Below are positions 24,501 through 35,673 of a stretch of DNA of 64,000 bases, piece after piece. The DNA lies in assembly GCF_046630445.1 (NCBI RefSeq), contig NC_092333.1, positions 187,901,001 to 187,965,000 on the forward strand, written 5' to 3'. The stretch's first letter is position 1. Each line of letters starts with the position of its first letter. Below the pieces are notes generated by a model, which ran no database searches, was not told the origin of the DNA, and was given only the letters and a program-made list of their open reading frames with translations. This DNA is from Rutidosis leptorrhynchoides (Eukaryota > Streptophyta > Magnoliopsida > Asterales > Asteraceae). A program made the position numbers and the translations under genes.

Positions 24501-26245
24501 AATAAGGGTTCCATCAGTCAAACAGAAGGTCACAATCTTCTTGTCACACTTAATGTGGGCCTTATGTAGGCTCATCCAGTTCATCCCTAACACTACATCA
24601 AAACTAGGGATGGGCAGCATTAAACAGGACATAGCAAGCGGTCTACCATCAATTTCTATACTAGCTCCAGACACATACGTTATGACTGGAACCATCTTAC
24701 CATCAGCTACCTCTACTCTAATAGGCTCGGGCAGCACAGTAGTAAGTAACCCTAACTTAGTACAGAAATCTATAGACATAAACGTCCTATTTGCACCCGA
24801 ATCAAACAATACTCTAGAAGGTATTGAGTTGATAAAAAACATACCGGTTATGACATCATCATTATTAGTTGCGGCCTCAACTGTCATCTGAAAGGCCCTG
24901 TCTTCCGCACTTGGTGGGTTCTTTCTCTTCTGTCCACTTGAGGTTTTGGAACCCTCGACAGATGCCGAATGCGCCCCTAACCCTGCCCCGAAACTTGCGC
25001 CCTTTGACGCCTGACAACTAGCTGAGCGGTGACCCGGCTGGTGACAACTCCAACACACATTCTCCCTGAAGGAACACACCTGAGACTTGTGACCTACCAT
25101 ACCACATCTCAAACATCTTCTAGTCGCCTCAGAACATTGCCCACTGTGAGAAGACTTACAACCTTTACACCATTCTCTCTTTCTTAAACTAGACCCTGTG
25201 CTCACTTGATTACCTTTACCCTTTTGTCTAAACCCAAACAATTTCTTAGACCTCGAGCTTGATTGATTGGTATCCTGACTACCCTGCGATACCACATTCC
25301 CTATACTCACATGCCTTGCTGCTCTAACATCACTTTCTACCATCTTTTCCATCACAAAAGCCTTAGATAACGTCAGCACGGACCTCACAAACATCCTGTA
25401 TTCTGGCAAGATCATATTCACAAAATGCTGGATTTTTTATTGTTCATCAGGCACCCATTGTTGCACAAATCTTAACTTATCCATGTATTTCTCGATTACC
25501 TCATCAATTAACATCTGCAGCATCATCCTACCTTTTTAGGAACTCCATATTAATTCTGTTCATATCGAATACATTGCAGTACTACTCACATACCTTACCG
25601 TAAAACTGCTCCCAAGTGATCATTCGAATTTGTTCTTGAGGAACACTTGCTATCACAGAATCCTACCACACCATAGCTCTATCTTTCAACAGCCTACTCG
25701 CATAAGTTACTTTCAGTTCTGGGTCACACTGATACACCTTGAATGCCTTTTTAACTTCCTTTAACCAGTTGAGAGTTGTGGTTGGGTCAGAACTTCCTGA
25801 GTATGGAGAAGGTCCAAAATCTCGGAATTGTTTAAAGGTATATTTTTTGATGGCTGGTATTGTTGTTGGAATTGCTGTTGTGGGAACAATTGTTGATATA
25901 CGGGTGGCTGGACTTGGTTATCATGGGATTTTGATACTGGTAGTAATTCTGTAGTGGCATGACATGATGAGGGAATTGGTTTTGTAATGAGTATTGGTAC
26001 TGGTTTTTGTGTATCTGCAGTATGGTGTGCGACTGAGCAGTGGCAAAACCCGGTGGTGTATCCTCATTACCTGACTGTCTAGCTAACTCAAGCTCAGCAA
26101 CCTTCTCATGAGCTTCTTTTAGTTTACCTTCAAGTTCGTGCACATATTCAACCTGGTAAACCTCTACCTCATCCTCCACATCTGGAGCACTGAACGTTCC
26201 GGGGTGGATTGGGTTTGTAGCATTCGTATCCCTGTGATCTGCCAT
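21514..26245 (-). pseudogene. gag-pol of element B, heavily broken
   Basis: gag starts at ATG 26245 (MADHRDTN...) in one frame. The rest (about 25421 to 22068) follows mostly in a second frame with many stops, and the chromodomain-like end (21723-21514, LVEEPVRIVDRKV) in a third. CCHC knuckles lie near 25000-25130, protease DSGA near 24790-24810, RT with an intact FIDD near 23790, RNase H near 22840-23417, and integrase near 22068-22700. An extended N-terminal gag region rich in Gln/Asn (25832-26160) precedes the first frameshift. The order matches C throughout. Confidence 0.9.
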
Positions 26246-26408
26246 CTGTGCTACAAAATACTCGCACAAAAGCTTAGTGGATAACTGTTAGTTTACTAAA
26301 CACTAACATGCACAACATCCTACATTCACTTAACCCCATCCCACTGACATGTTTGACTTAACTCAGGGTTTAGGAACAAATATGCGTACGTACTTGATGC
26401 TAAACCAC

Positions 26409-26420
26409 GCTCTGATATCA
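26409..26420 (-). other. Decayed primer-binding site of element B
   Basis: The minus strand reads TGATATCAGAGC, one base off the tRNA-Met site TGGTATCAGAGC. Confidence 0.85.
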
Positions 26421-26423
26421 AGT

Positions 26424-28353
26424 TGTAACACCTTGATATTTATTATTATTATTATTATTTTTTCAAACACGGCGGAAGTACATATAATTACCAAAATAAC
26501 CCTGGTTAACGTTTACAAACCACGATTAACAAATCATTTTAGTTAACATTATTACAACGTTCCAAAATGACGGTGTCACATAACGACATTTCAAAACCAG
26601 AAAACATCATAGTCAGCTCATAGTCAAACATGTCTTCAACCCGTACACGACACCCATCTAACCAGCAGTACCTAAACCTGAAAGTGGTGGAAATGTGGGG
26701 GATTAGCACAACTTCTAAGTGAATGAATACTATCTAACAAACCAATCATAAGCAACTGAACATGCAAGGGTCACAAATATGCTAACGTCCTGAACTAGCA
26801 TACAACAACAACTGACAATATGAGGATCGACGGCTTGTACGAGCACACAACTTAGCTGATCAGGCTACAGTCTACTGATAGTCTGCTTTACTGATTCCAT
26901 TGCATAACCGTCCAAATGCAACACATACGTCCTTCTATGCTATACCGAACAATCAGTAACATCATCACCTTGCCAAGCTACCACAGTCGACCTCACACAA
27001 ACCCTACCTTGCCGCCTCAGTGGGTTCCCAACCTTGCCACCTCGGTTGGTGTCCAACTATCAGTGCGCACATAAGATCACAGATAATCTGTCATGCAATC
27101 GTCCTAACTAGCATGGCAATATCTAACTGCACATGGCAATCTTACTGAACATAAACATAATAATAAAGAGTCTGAATAAGTAGCGTGTTAGCTACTTAAT
27201 ACTATATCTGGAGATAGACCCACTCACCGAATACCAGCAACTAGCTCAGATTATCTATCACTGAGCTGCTTCCTTATCCTTATTACCTGAACATAAGGCA
27301 AATCAAGTTAGTTTCTATCCGTTAGCACTAAACAGCACAATACAGCAAATTAGTATCAAAAGCGCCACTAAAAGTCCATCTAACACTTATGCATTTTCAG
27401 AATTTACATCCAAATTATCATAAGTCACGCGGACAGCATAATGGCTAGACATTAACACTTAAAAAATTTCCACTGCCTAAGTCCATCGGCCGACTGACCA
27501 AGACAATCGGCCAACCGTCGCCACACCATCGGGCGATGGTCTCTTTCACCTATCGATCGTCTAATGTAATTTTGCTATCCGAAGGACTTCCACCATCGGA
27601 CAATGGTCATGACTATCGGCCGGTTGTCAGTCACCGTCAGTCGATGGTCAAAGACCATCGGCCGAAGGTAGTTCATCAGCTGCAGCAGCATCAAAGTGAC
27701 GGGTTTCAACCCAAAATCACCAAATCTCGATTCTGGACACGTTTTTGACCTCAAAACTGAACACATATTGTACAATAAACCTTTTGGGACCTAAACTCAC
27801 AACATTCAAGCATAAACAACTACAAATTATAACAATTTTGACATCGAAACCCATTTTTATAAAACCTAACCAAAACACCCATTTTGACACTTATTTGATA
27901 ACGAAATTAAACAAACTTTACCTTGTTAGAATCATAACAACACAAGGAACGATTTGACACTAAAATCAAGCTTTAATTCGAGATCAAATGACTTAGGGTT
28001 TGAGATGGTGAGGGTGAAGTTTGGTACGGAGTGTCTTGGGGAAATTTCTAGGGAGATGGGGAAAATGTGGGAAGAAGGCAGCACTATACACTTAATTGGG
28101 GTTAAAATCCCATACCCCCTCACACATGGGTATTTACCAGTTATCTGATAACTTTCGTACTTAATTTGACTGCCCTACCGGAGTCCAAATTAAATAAACG
28201 AACATGTTCTGTGACCCTTATCACAAACTAGTCTTAACCAAATAATAAAATAACACTAAACATTAAATTAAAATTAAAGCATAATTGACCACACAATTAT
28301 GCCTAAGGGCAAAAAGTTCACCTTACATCTATGCCCGATCTGAGGATGTTACA
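26424..28353 (-). repeat. Right (5') LTR of element B
   Basis: 1,930 bases from TGTAACACCTTG to GATGTTACA, with a short (TTA)n run at 26440-26459. 27483-27670 carries palindromic boxes such as ACCATCGGGCGATGGT (27525-27540), the counterpart of the CTCGGCCGAG cluster in C. Confidence 0.92.
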
Positions 28354-29005
28354 ACGTTGCTTCCCAAATCATCCAGCAAATTCTAACATTATGATTACCC
28401 ATATCCAAAATTTATTCGATAATCATTGTGATGTTACGTTTAGTGACGTAGATGCGGTGCGATCCGCAATTATTTTGATTGTAGAGAGGGCATTTATGGG
28501 TAAACAAGGGATTCATGTGGTGGACAAGAAGTATCTTTGGTTAGTGGAAGATTTTAAAAAAAAATTAAATGAGTACCCATGGGCGAATCGTATTTGGGAT
28601 GCCACTTACACATCAGTTAACGACGACTTTGAAACGTGGGAAAGCCAGTTAAAGGTCAATAGGGGGTACGCTCTAGCGGGATTTATGTGGGCTTTTAAGG
28701 TAAACTTTGTTTAAATTAAATTTATTTTAATTTTATTATCTTCTGATTATTAATATTTTAATTATATGTTTGTATATTTTGATTCTTGAGGCATACCGTC
28801 GTACCATTAAATATTTGGCAGAAAAGATGGACAAGGATGGAGTACCGATGGCCGTATTTTGGAAACGTTCATTGGCCGAGGCTTTTTCAATAACTGAGTA
28901 CATTCAAATCCTTCACGTTATGGCTAGTTTTCATTTTTTATCAATTGTTCTTAGTTTAAGTCCCCTTACTTAATTTTTAAAAGTTGAATGAAATAATTGC
29001 TGGTC

Positions 29006-29120
29006 AGGCGCAAGGTAAATCTTGCGACCTTACATCTATCTGTTGTAGACGCAAGGATGGTCTTGCGACCTTGCGCCTCTTTGTTGGAGGCGTAAGGTAA
29101 AATTTGCGTCCTTGCGCCTA
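29006..29120. repeat. CGCAAGG hairpin repeats, block 1
   Basis: Three units of inverted CGCAAGG/CCTTGCG type, for example AGGCGTAAGG (29087-29096) facing CCTTGCGCCT (29110-29119). They lie between coding pieces of the Ulp1-like locus, probably in an intron. Confidence 0.75.
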
Positions 29121-29789
29121 ATAAATGTCTCAATTTTTCTGACCAAATTTGTTTTTTACATGATAATTGTCCGAAGAATAAAAGACATCTCCGTGGCTTG
29201 AAACCCATTGAGATTAAGAGTGCATGTCAATGGTAGATAAATAGTAACTCATACTTTCAAGGCACAAATGTTGATGATGAGGAGCCTATTAATAAGCCTG
29301 TTAATGAGCCTGTCCATGAGCCTGTGGATTAGCGAGATATGAGGAGTATGCCCATGTGCCTGATCAGAGAAATAATGATGATCACCCTATCGTCACGATT
29401 GAATTACATCGCCAATACTCGTCATTGGTGAAACGATTGGACAGTCAAGAAAAAGAATTTTCTAAGTGTAGGAAACAAGTGTCCGAACATGAAAAACGAT
29501 TGTCCGATCAAGAAAAATGGTTATCCGAACTAGAAGAACATCATGATGATCAAGATGAAATTATTGCTCGATCGCTATCTGATAATGAGAACGACAAATC
29601 AGCTCCAAGGTTTAGACGTGGTAAACGCGAAAGACGGCCAACAATGTCTTAAGCTCCCCGTTCACAACACCGGGCTACATCAAACCCGTTGAGAAGGTTA
29701 GTGTATTTAGTTTTAACTACCTAGACATTTTATTCTATAAACTGTTCATTTTATTTTATTTTAGTTTTTTTAGTTTTAACTATCCGGGC

Positions 29790-30033
29790 ATACGCAAGGT
29801 ATATCTTGAGTCTTTGCATCTTATTTTTTGCGGGGCGCAAGATCATCCTTGCGCATTTGTGTGTCGGTTATCCTACGCAAGGTGTACCTGGGCATACGCA
29901 AGGTGTATCTTGCATCTTTTGCATCTTTGTATCAGCGGGGCACAAGATCATCCTTGCGTATTTACGTGTCAGTTGTAAACCATACGCAAGATCGTCGTTG
30001 CATCTGTTTTTAGGCGCAAGCTTTGTCTTGCGT
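29790..30033. repeat. CGCAAGG hairpin repeats, block 2
   Basis: About six units of the same inverted motif with spacers of 15-30 bases, for example GCGCAAG...CTTGCGC around 29835-29855. Confidence 0.75.
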
Positions 30034-30961
30034 GTGTTTGACTGACTTCTTATTGGTTGTATTTTCACAGTTGGATGATGTTTTTGAACTGAAAGTGAAA
30101 AGGATGAAGGTGACCAATGATCATGAAGATCAATCAGTGGTGAATCTAGATACCAAGGAATAAAAAAGATCCGGAGAAAACAGGTGAAGAAACTGTTACA
30201 TATACTGATGAGGTGGTTGTGAAAATGAAGCGTAAAAGGTCTCAAAAGGAGTGGATTAGTGACGAAGAAATATGGGTGATGGTTGATAAGCTAGTGAATG
30301 ATCAAGGAACTCTACATCCACCACCACCTAATGCTTGGAAAGACGGTAGAAAGCACGTCGGCCAATCAAAAGATTCGAAGACTATGGCCGAGAATAAGCA
30401 AGAAACCCGGTGCATGTTCATTTTTCAGAATGAACAGTTTATTTACATCAACGCTGAGTTTTGGATCAGGTTACTTGGATATGGATTTTTCATTTACTTA
30501 GAGAACTTTGTAAGTTTCTCCGTGATTAGTTAATTTAATTGTTTTAGTATGTTGTACTTAACATGATAATTTAATTTAATCGAACATTGTAGCATATTGA
30601 TGGATGGGCGACATTCTTGCTGAGAAATCGACAGAGGGTACTCCCCTGAGCCAACCAGATGGCTATGAGTCCTGATTACCTATAAGGGACTCGTATACTT
30701 GTAGTTCTCGGTGGACAATCATGCCATTGGGTTTCCTTGATCAGCTTGCAAAGTTTGGGTCTTTCTATGATACACTCAAACGCAAAATGAGAAAAAGGAG
30801 CAATCTAATTTGGATAAAGATGAAGAACTAAGGATCACACGAGAAAAGGCTCCAGATTACATGTATCTTATTGGACTTGGTGATGGTAGTCAGGAGCTCT
30901 ATCTATCTTGGACAGACTGAGACAAGGTTACTCTTTTTGAAGTTTGTTAATGGTTCTGTAT

Positions 30962-31250
30962 AGGCACAAGATTAACCTTGCGCCCTTGCGTCTCCTTATT
31001 AGACCATACGCAAGGTCATCTTACGCCCTTGCTACTCGGTTCCAGATCGTACGCAAGATCACCTTGCATCCTTCATATCGTCATTAGACCATACACAAGG
31101 TCAACTTACGCCTTTGCCTCTGATTACCAAATCATACGCAAGGTCACCTTGCTTCCTTGCATCTGGTGAATAGACTATACGCAAGGTCACATTGCATCCT
31201 TGCGTCTCGTGAATAGACCATACGCAAGGTCACCTTTCGTCCTTACGCCT
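30962..31250. repeat. CGCAAGG hairpin repeats, block 3
   Basis: About six or seven tandem units of 40-45 bases with a shared 'agaccatacgcaaggtcacc' type core; CGCAAGGTCACCTTGC occurs near 31137. The block lies between the HIDGW exon and the catalytic His exon. Confidence 0.8.
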
Positions 31251-31640
31251 GATATAAAATTAAGATTATTATATTTTTATTGTTGCAGATATTGATACAT
31301 GTCCATACTAATGATCCTGAACACTTTGTACTAGTTGTGTTGAATTTGGAATAATAGAAGATTTGTTTATTTGATAGTTTACCGGGTATTGCGACCAATG
31401 AAATTGCGGCCTTCTACAAAAATCTGGGAGATAACTTGCCTCTCTACTTGAAAGCAATTGACTACTACAACAAAATTCAAGACTCCCAGATTTTGGTTAC
31501 TACGAGTACAAGGAGAGCATAGAGTTTATGATCAAAAATGCACCGCTCTCGCCCATGCAGTGTGGTATTAATGGGGATTGTGGTGTTTGGGTATGCATCC
31601 ATATGGAGCGGGTTGTTTTTGGGTGGGATGAAATCCCAAA

Positions 31641-32729
31641 CATTGGAGATGCATAAAACGTTGCACAATAATACATATTGAGAATGGCCAGAACTGATCG
31701 AACATAAATCTGCTCAAATAGCAAAGTTAATGTTGAGTGCATGAGGGAGTGTTTAAGAACGTTTATAGCTTTGACCTCCAGTCCAGTTTACCGTGAATAA
31801 CCCTTATTGAGATGATGATCTACGAAAAGGTGATCAAAGCCACATCTACCGTTGATGGTAGTTGCCGCAACAATGGACACTAAAGGTGGTTGCATAGGGT
31901 TTATGTTTGTAGAACATACCTGTTACCGTAAGAGTGTTTTCTGGATGCAATTGCAAGTTCGAGTAATACAGAAAATGTTGTTGTTGAATGAGGGAATTTA
32001 GGGTCATATTTATAATAAAACCCTAACCCTAGATCGTCTCATAATTAAGTTCTAGATCTTTCTGAATAACAACCATAAATAAAGGGTTTATAGTTGGAAA
32101 AGGATCACGTTTAATTATGGATAAGATTAAATCCGATTGCTTTCGTGTGCGCTAAGCAATACACGCGTGCGCACCTCCTAATTAGATATTCTGGCAATAT
32201 TCAGGGCATGCGCACCGCACATGATACGCATAAGCGCTACGCACGTAGGTACGCGTATCATTAAGTCCCTCCAGTTTAATATGATGTGCAATCACTATGG
32301 CGCATCATGTTAAACTACTACTTAGGAGCACTTAAAATGAAATAACATTTTTTAACCTTCGTAAAACGTATTGATTAAAATAATAATATCAAGTAACCAA
32401 ATTGTTTGGACAAGATTTTATCATTATGTGTATTAATTACTGATAGTCGCTGTCAATCAAACGTCTGCTAATGCAGTCTTGGAAACGGCTACAGTGCAGA
32501 TAATTATGACAGACTGTCCAATCAAGGCTTGCGTAGCCACCAGCCAATGCTAACATGCACCATACCGTAACTACACCATACAACATTCTTATCGTTAACC
32601 GTTATTCACCTTATCATTTGTTCGGATCATGACACATGTACGGTGTTTATCAAATCACACATTTTGGAGCCCTAATCGTTTCGAACATAAATAGGATCCA
32701 TTCCTTACCATTTAGGGTGAATAATTCAG
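31641..32729. other. No gene recognised
   Basis: Short stop-rich stretch after the Ulp1 Cys box. 32140-32270 is rich in GCGCAC/ACGCGT words. I see no domain, RNA gene or clear repeat boundary. Confidence 0.6.
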
Positions 32730-34966
32730 ATGAACTCCTTTTTCATCTTTGCTCCCCAAACTTCCGATCAAGTTCCGGCAATCTTACCATCCTCAAGTCA
32801 GTTTACTCTTCGCTTTAATCTCTTTATCATGTCGACCTCGTTTGCCTGTTCGACTGTTTTTCACGTTCACTCATTTTCATCGACCCTTGACCAAGAGTCA
32901 ATGAAATGCATCACTGAATGGCATCCACTCATCGTCGACTTTAGTCCTACCCTTCCCAAGGCAAAAGAGCGAGCCCACAAACCACCCCTTAACATGATTG
33001 CCATGTATGATCAAACCCTTGAGGTAGGGAACGTTCGCATTCCCCCAACCACCTTTTTCATGAGAGTTCTTTCTACTTACAACATAGGATTAGGCCAATT
33101 GCACCATTATAGTGCTACTCATTTATCCCTATTTGAGATGTGGTGTTGGGCTAACAATCGTGAAACGTCTTTGGTAGTTTTTCAAAACATCTTTCGTTAT
33201 CAGTTAAGCGAGCATGATTGGTATAGTTTTTTCGATCGAGTCGCCTTTACCGCCGGTCAAAAGAAGGGTTTACAAAGTTCGTGGAAATATTCCTTTTACT
33301 TCGTTGAAAACAAGTCCGTTCCTCCTAAATTCGCCAACATTCTTCAATGGCACACTGGTTCAAACTCCTCTTTGAATAGACCCCTACCCGTGGACTAGGC
33401 TGAGCATGAACTGTTCGACATGTGTAACGGCAAAAAGTTGAAACTTCGCATCTATCCAAATGAAGTTCTATTTCTTACCAAAGTTTCTTCCTACTGGCCC
33501 TTTGTTGGTACCCAGCTGGTCATCATGCTTAGGGGAAAGGGTATATTCTGTATTTGCCTAAATCAATTGTAAAATGATTTACTTTGGAGCATGCTAACAT
33601 TTGTGCACTATTTTGCAGTGATGAATGCTCGTGACATTCTGTTGGACGAAGACTTCAATGACTATACCATCAAGAAGGGAGCTATTGACCAAGATGCTAT
33701 CATGAGGGACGCTGATACTACGATAAGCGAGGAGGTAGCAGATGAGGCTACATCGAAGCACCACTCCTCTGTGCACCTCAACCCTCCCATCAAGAAGAGT
33801 AAAGCTGCAAGTTCGTCCGAAGGTAAAATATAACTTAATTTATTTTTCTAAAGTTAATATCTTACATTTACCTGCAGCCTCCCGGACTTCATATTCATTA
33901 TTTTTGAAAGCGGGGGGAAGTCATGCCTGATTGTGGAATTTTCTTGCCAGTTGTTCATATTAATGAAGATGTGGATCCCACCATTTCAGCTGTTGCTCCA
34001 TCTGGTGCTCGTGCGCCCCCGGTGTCCTCAACCGCTAATGTTCAACTAATCAGCCCAGTTCCCCTTGCCATGATTGCTCCTTCTTCTTCAACTCCCGCAG
34101 CCGACCGAGCTACTGCCACCCCTTCTGTCCGAGCACCGATTTTGAATGACAACCGATACGTCCCAATTCAAGTAGATAACCTGGCTGCCATTTTAAATGT
34201 GTCCAAGCACGCTGCGCTTGAGAAAAATATATATATGCAGCTGTGTGCTCCTGCCGTCATAAGGCAAGAGTTAGAGAAGATGACGCCGGACCAGAAGCTA
34301 AACTTTGACACGCAGCTGTCATTTCTAACATGGGCAAGGGACTGTGATAGGTTGTGCACCGAGCGCACTCATTGCGTAGATCATTACATGTCTGGGCAAC
34401 TGTAGAAGAGGGTGCAACTTCTTGAAACGCAGGTTAAAGTGGCCAATGACGCGCTGAAAACAGCTGAGGCCACTATTGAGTCTTTGAAAAAGGAGAAAGT
34501 TGATCTGTTAACTTCGCAGGTTGATTATGAAGAGGAAAACAGGGTTCTAAGGGAGGAGCTTGCTGTTTCTACCTCCAATGTTGACTTGCTAACTTTTGAG
34601 AGAAATGATCTTACCACCCAGGTTATTGAAGTGTCTGCGAGCCATGACATCATTCGACAGACTTATGCAGATCTACGCGCAGCACTTCCAACCATTGCCA
34701 CCCGTGCACTGGGTGCCTCCATTATTACAAGGCTTTACTCACAAGCTCTCAAGGCGACCAAGGCGCTCGAACGGGTGCGGTTCTGGGATCTGATCTCAAA
34801 GAACATTGATTTACCTTCTGTTATTCCGCAAATCATTGATGATCAACTTGAGAAGATGCTTATGAGAAGGTTCTTGAGTCCAGCAAAGCGTTGGAGAACA
34901 TTTCAATCCAAACCTTTATGGATGCCGCTGCTAATTTTGCTGTTTCGGTGCAGGATCTTTTGTTAA
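32730..34966 (+). pseudogene. 'Putative gypsy-type transposase' family gene with coiled-coil tail, broken
   Basis: 32730-33398 encodes the plant domain usually labelled 'transposase (putative), gypsy type' (Pfam PF04195 type): PPTTFFMRVLSTYNIGLGQLH, SLFEMWCWA and WKYSFYFVENK are its hallmarks. A likelier start than the first ATG is MSTSFACST at about 32829. TAG 33396-33398 interrupts a frame that continues to 33540 (LKLRIYPNEVLFLTKVS). Donor after 33540 and acceptor TTTTGCAG ending at 33618 splice in frame to an acidic exon (33619-33822), followed by donor GGTAAAA and acceptor CCTGCAG (33877). A TGA then breaks exon 3. 33950-34966 continues with a Pro/Ser/Ala-rich linker, VQVDNLAAILNVSKHAALEK-like helices and a long coiled coil (LLETQVKVANDALKTAEATI...), with TAG at 34403-34405. 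The molecular function of this family is not established. Confidence 0.78.
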
Positions 34967-35673
34967 TGAAGTTTTGAGCTTGCGTAATAGCTGTCATATT
35001 GTGCGTTGAAATTTAATCAAACACTTCCATTCAAAAAATTAAATTTATATATTCCAAAATAAATTAAATTTTCAAGTCATATCCAAATGACTATTAATTG
35101 CAATCATGAAAGAAATACAAAATTGTCTAAAAAGTAAAAAATCAATATTTTAAATGAACTAAAAAATGCAAGTGTTTAAAAGTCAGGGTAAGAAATCCCT
35201 AGTGCTGCAGCCTGACAATTATTGATATTGCGCATTTCATCTATTATTATTCTCGTAATATCAGTCATATTTTGGTCTGTTTGGATACGAATTGGAGTAT
35301 TTTGATTGATATTATGAAGATTTAAGTTTAAGAACCGAGAAGACGTATTATGAAGATATTTGATGGTTTTTAATAGTGTTCTACACAAGAAGGTTATAAA
35401 GTTGTGGATACAAGTTCGAATGGTTAAAAGTGCAAGGAAACATTCAAAAGTTGATGTTTTGAAGGTGTGAAGCGCGCATGAAAGGTGTGAGGTGCGAGTG
35501 AAGAAAAAGCAAACAGTGAAAATTTGCACTGGCTGTGAGGGGCGCGCTTTTATATGTGCGCCTCACAAAAATTACACATGGTGCGCGCGGCGCGTGTTAA
35601 TGTGTGCGCGGCGCACATGGTATCCGGAAAAGGGTTATTTTCTAAGATATATTCAATTTTTCAACCCTAGTTA
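34967..35673. other. Non-coding stretch, possibly the 5' LTR start of element E
   Basis: AT-rich to 35170. 35460-35630 then carries GCGCGCC/GTGCGC-rich sequence like that after E's pol (56030-56220), ending in AAAAGGGTTATTTTC...CAACCCTAG, which resembles a TATA-to-R region of an Athila-type LTR. The minus-strand open frame at 35176-35529 shows no domain. Confidence 0.35.

Larger units (their letters stand above)
21254..28353 (-). mobile_element. Element B: degraded Ty3/gypsy chromovirus-type retrotransposon
   Basis: Same family as C by protein order and LTR motifs. The right (5') LTR is 26424-28353 and the internal region is 21503-26423. The left LTR is split, with one piece at 3255-3556 and the other at 21254-21502, by element A. 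The minus-strand purine tract CTTCTTAAGGGGGTGG next to 21503 matches C. The target duplication cannot be checked because the outer left end is outside the window. On the right it adjoins the DUF1985-like exon. Confidence 0.92.
28354..31640 (+). pseudogene. Decayed DUF1985 + Ulp1-like (C48 peptidase) locus
   Basis: Plant genes of this type join a DUF1985 domain to a SUMO-protease-like C48 domain and are often linked to Mutator-like elements. Exon 1 (to 28699) reads VERAFMGKQGIHVVDKKYLW and NRIWDATYTSV, then GYALAGFMWAFK, and ends at a good donor AAG/GTAAAC. The next piece (ILEAYRRTIKYLAEKM, from about 28776) has lost its acceptor AG. 29356-29652 encodes a charged coiled coil with repeated SEHEKRL/SDQEKWL. 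The exon ending at 30509 has donor GTAAGT and joins in phase to 30593 (HIDGWATFLLRNRQR). A catalytic-type His lies in EHFVLVVL (31321) and the Cys box QCGINGDCGVW at 31558-31587, Cys codon 31579-31581. Stops follow HIDGW and occur elsewhere. The 5' end was cut off by element B. Confidence 0.75.

Noticed and set aside
35176..35529. 117-residue minus-strand frame
   Set aside because: AT-rich, no recognisable domain and no promoter or splice context; listed only within the unannotated stretch.
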